Source of the DNA: DATJUF01 sp035524095
GTDB lineage: Bacteria > Desulfobacterota > Binatia > Binatales > Binataceae
Reading direction: 5' to 3'
Length of the DNA: 8,246 nt
Assembly: GCA_035524095.1 (NCBI GenBank)
Contig: DATKPK010000258.1
Coordinates: 1 to 8,246 of the forward strand
A program made the position numbers and the translations under genes. Below the pieces are notes generated by a model. That model saw only the letters and a list, made by a program, of their open reading frames with translations, did no database searches and was not told the DNA's origin. The first letter of the stretch is position 1, and the number at the start of each line of letters is the position of its first letter. This document shows, piece by piece, positions 6,520-8,246 of this stretch.

Positions 6520-7743
6520 TCAGCCGTTAAGACGCGTGGGAATCGATTTGTATCCAACGATAAAATTGGAGCGCATCCTGCGCACCTCACCCTCCGGCCG
6601 CGCGTTGGGGTAGCGCCGCAGGAACTCGTCGAAAAACGTTCGAATCTGCACTTCTGCCAAGCGTGCGCCAAGGCAGAAGTGCTGACCGGCGCCGAATCCT
6701 AGATGAGGCGGCTCCGCACGTCCTACATCGAATCGGAATGGATCGTCAAACACGCTTTCATCGCGGTTAGCGGAGCAATACCACAAAATCACTTTATCGC
6801 CCGGACGTATGCGCTGCCCTGCAAGTTCCGCAGCTTCCAGCGCGGTCCGCCGCATGTGCATCACCGGGCTTACCCAGCGAACAATTTCGGATGCGGCGCT
6901 AGTCATCAGCGAAGGATTGCCGAGCAGCCGGCGCTTCTCGCTCGGATGTTCGGCAAGCGCGAGAAATCCGCCTGCAATCGAGTTTCGAGTAGTTTCGTTG
7001 CCCGCCGCGACCAGCAGGACGAAGGTGCCAATATACTGTTCGCGGGTTATCTGCTCCCCATCGATACGGGAACTAATGAGCATCGTGATCAAATCGTCGC
7101 CGGGCCGGACCGCTCGTTCGTTCCACAAACTGATGGCGTAGTCGCTCATGCTCGCCAGCTTTTGCGCCGTTACTTCTGGCGATGGGCGATATTCGGGATC
7201 GTCCTCGGCAATAAGCGCATTCGACCACTCGAACAATTTGCCCCGGTCCTCTTGCGGCACGCCGAGCAGTTCAGCCAGCATTTGGATTGGCAGCTCCGCG
7301 GCAATATCTGTGACGAAATCACAGGTTTCGCGCCCTTCCAGGCGATCGAGGATAGCCGTCGCGCGCTCGCGGATACGCTCTTCGAGCTGGCGAATCCGCC
7401 CAGGAGAGAACCCCGGCGACAGCATCCGGCGATATTGGTTGTGCCGTGGCGGATCCATACTGATCATCGGCGCTTCGGCCTCTTTCGCGCCGAGTCCGGC
7501 AACACCAACTACGTTTTCATCGAACATACGATGACCGCCGTGCTCGCGGGCCGACGAAAATACTTTTGGCGTCTTCGAAATGGCGAGGATGTCATCGTAG
7601 CGCGTGATCGCCCAAAAGCCGCGGTCATCGGTTTCCGGATTCCACGATACCGGCGTCTCGCGCCTGAGCTGCGCGAAGAGCTGATGCGGAATCCCGTCCC
7701 GATAGAGTTCCGGGTCTTTCAAATTTACCGGCGTAATCAGCAT
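6520..7743 (-). CDS. Cytochrome P450 (soluble bacterial class)
   Basis: Heme-thiolate monooxygenase, 407 residues, with no N-terminal membrane anchor, as in soluble bacterial P450s. Signature elements in order: C-helix region MDPPRHNQYRR (96-106), I-helix oxygen-activation motif AAGNETT (246-252), K-helix E286-x2-R289, and the heme loop FGAGQHFCLGARLAE (350-364) with Cys357 as the axial thiolate ligand. The end MRSNFIVGYKSIPTRL (390-405) resembles the steroid- or terpene-hydroxylating CYP124/125/142-like group, a loose resemblance only. AGGAG 9 bases before the ATG supports the start. Such enzymes need a ferredoxin and a ferredoxin reductase, and neither is encoded in the window. The nitroreductase-family gene follows after 48 bases, which suggests co-expression. 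The molybdo-hydroxylase fragment upstream on the same strand suggests a catabolic or detoxification context. The substrate is unknown. Confidence 0.95.
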   Translation of the reverse strand: MLITPVNLKDPELYRDGIPHQLFAQLRRETPVSWNPETDDRGFWAITRYDDILAISKTPKVFSSAREHGGHRMFDENVVGVAGLGAKEAEAPMISMDPPRHNQYRRMLSPGFSPGRIRQLEERIRERATAILDRLEGRETCDFVTDIAAELPIQMLAELLGVPQEDRGKLFEWSNALIAEDDPEYRPSPEVTAQKLASMSDYAISLWNERAVRPGDDLITMLISSRIDGEQITREQYIGTFVLLVAAGNETTRNSIAGGFLALAEHPSEKRRLLGNPSLMTSAASEIVRWVSPVMHMRRTALEAAELAGQRIRPGDKVILWYCSANRDESVFDDPFRFDVGRAEPPHLGFGAGQHFCLGARLAEVQIRTFFDEFLRRYPNARPEGEVRRMRSNFIVGYKSIPTRLNG

Positions 7744-8122
7744 ATCGCTAATCTCCTAAGCTACGAACTTCGCGCAAGCAGACTGAATGATCAACTATCC
7801 GTGGGCGTTGCGGCAGCGAGATTTACCGCCGTGCATTGTACGATTCCATCGGATTGGGCCCTGGCACGCCCAGCGGTGAGAAGTGGAAATCCGCGGTGGC
7901 TAGCGCCGTTAGCGCCGTCAGGCGAGGACCTGCTGCTGTTGTGGCGCTTCTCGGATCAACGGAGACGCGTCTTAGATTCCAGCACGCGCCGAGTAAATCA
8001 ACTTGACGACGTCAGCACTACCGGTGAGCTCGTTTTCGACCTTAGGGTGAGGAGGTGGCCGCTGTCTCTCAAGCTGGACAACCTCAAGTACGCCAGTCGG
8101 AATTCCGGCTGGCGCAGGCTAT
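7744..8122. other. Gene-free stretch upstream of the P450
   Basis: These 379 bases lie between the end of the molybdo-hydroxylase fragment and the P450 start. Minus-strand frames are broken by stops and I recognise no protein. A plus-strand frame runs through but is the continuation of an antisense frame over the P450. Visible elements are the P450 ribosome binding site next to 7743, a tandem 9-mer TAGCGCCGT (7901-7909 and 7910-7918) whose junction holds CCGTTAGCG, and an 11-base palindrome TGACG-A-CGTCA at 8004-8014. It probably contains the P450 promoter, but I could not identify convincing -35/-10 boxes. Confidence 0.45.
7901..7918 (+). repeat. Tandem 9-base repeat TAGCGCCGT x2
   Basis: Two perfect adjacent copies in the gene-free stretch upstream of the P450. 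Too short to assign a role; could be a protein-binding site or a small slippage duplication. Confidence 0.4.
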
Positions 8123-8246
8123 TCAATCGGCGGCGGCTGCATGCGAATCCATCTCGATTTGCGTCCGTGTGAGGCAAGCCTTGAGCAGGCGCGGTGGTGA
8201 CATCGGCAATTCCGTCATCCGCACGCCTGCCGCACGATAGACGGCA
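8123..8246 (-). CDS. C-terminal end of a xanthine dehydrogenase-family molybdopterin subunit (partial)
   Basis: Reading the minus strand from the right edge gives 40 codons and a TGA at 8125..8123. The first part, AVYRAAGVRMTELPMSPPRL, matches in style the conserved last helix and tail of molybdopterin-binding large subunits of the xanthine dehydrogenase/CO dehydrogenase family. There, a segment like A-x(4)-A-T/A-G-x-R is followed by a short L/M-P-M/I-T/S-P-x-x-L/V motif. These subunits hydroxylate aldehydes, N-heterocycles or similar compounds with Mo-cofactor and pass electrons to FeS and FAD partners. The rest of the gene and its partners would lie beyond the right edge. The call rests on about 20 residues, so it is moderate. 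It is the first visible minus-strand gene upstream of the P450, but the 379-base gap argues against simple co-transcription. Confidence 0.55.
   Translation of the reverse strand, partial: AVYRAAGVRMTELPMSPPRLLKACLTRTQIEMDSHAAAAD

Noticed and set aside
6703..8172. 489-codon plus-strand open frame antisense to the P450 and running through the gap
   Set aside because: It has no recognisable domains, its composition is Arg- and Pro-rich as expected for an antisense shadow of a GC-rich gene, and it lacks a clear ribosome binding site. The P450 on the other strand is unmistakable.

Overview
The window looks like accessory chromosome of a free-living, metabolically versatile, moderately GC-rich Gram-negative bacterium. 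The EmrA/EmrB-type efflux pair points to an outer membrane. The mix of P450, molybdo-hydroxylase and nitroreductase genes is typical of soil lineages such as Acidobacteriota, Binatota or Proteobacteria. There is no rRNA or other phylogenetic marker, so this placement is only an inference.

Layout from left to right. (1) Positions 1-141: the 5' end of an IS3-family insertion sequence, holding the first 18 codons of an OrfA-type transposase on the minus strand and a plausible terminal inverted repeat. (2) Positions 233-3351, minus strand: a two-gene drug-efflux operon with an EmrA/HlyD-type adaptor followed by an EmrB/QacA-type (DHA2) MFS transporter, overlapping by 4 bases (ATGA). No TolC-type outer-membrane gene is present in the window. 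(3) Positions 3352-3649: a divergent control region with a TTGAC-N6-GTCAA palindrome. (4) Positions 3650-5803, plus strand: an aldo/keto reductase, then a peroxiredoxin and a cytoplasmic DsbA/thioredoxin-fold protein with a CPYC active site. The last two overlap by 4 bases (ATGA). (5) Positions 5872-7743, minus strand and converging on block 4: a cytochrome P450 followed 48 bases later by a nitroreductase-family flavoprotein. (6) Positions 7744-8122: 379 bases without a convincing gene. (7) Positions 8123-8246, minus strand: the last 40 codons of what looks like a xanthine dehydrogenase/CO dehydrogenase-family molybdopterin subunit, cut by the window edge.

Read together, the window resembles a stress and xenobiotic-handling island: export of toxic compounds (EmrAB), carbonyl reduction (AKR), peroxide removal (peroxiredoxin plus a possible thiol partner) and oxidative or reductive processing of organic compounds (P450, nitroreductase, molybdo-hydroxylase). 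No transcriptional regulator is encoded. I do not see a clearly new system. The points most worth a second look are the translationally coupled peroxiredoxin/CPYC pair, the aldo/keto reductase with an intact catalytic tetrad but a heavily changed cofactor pocket, and the P450-nitroreductase pair without a ferredoxin.
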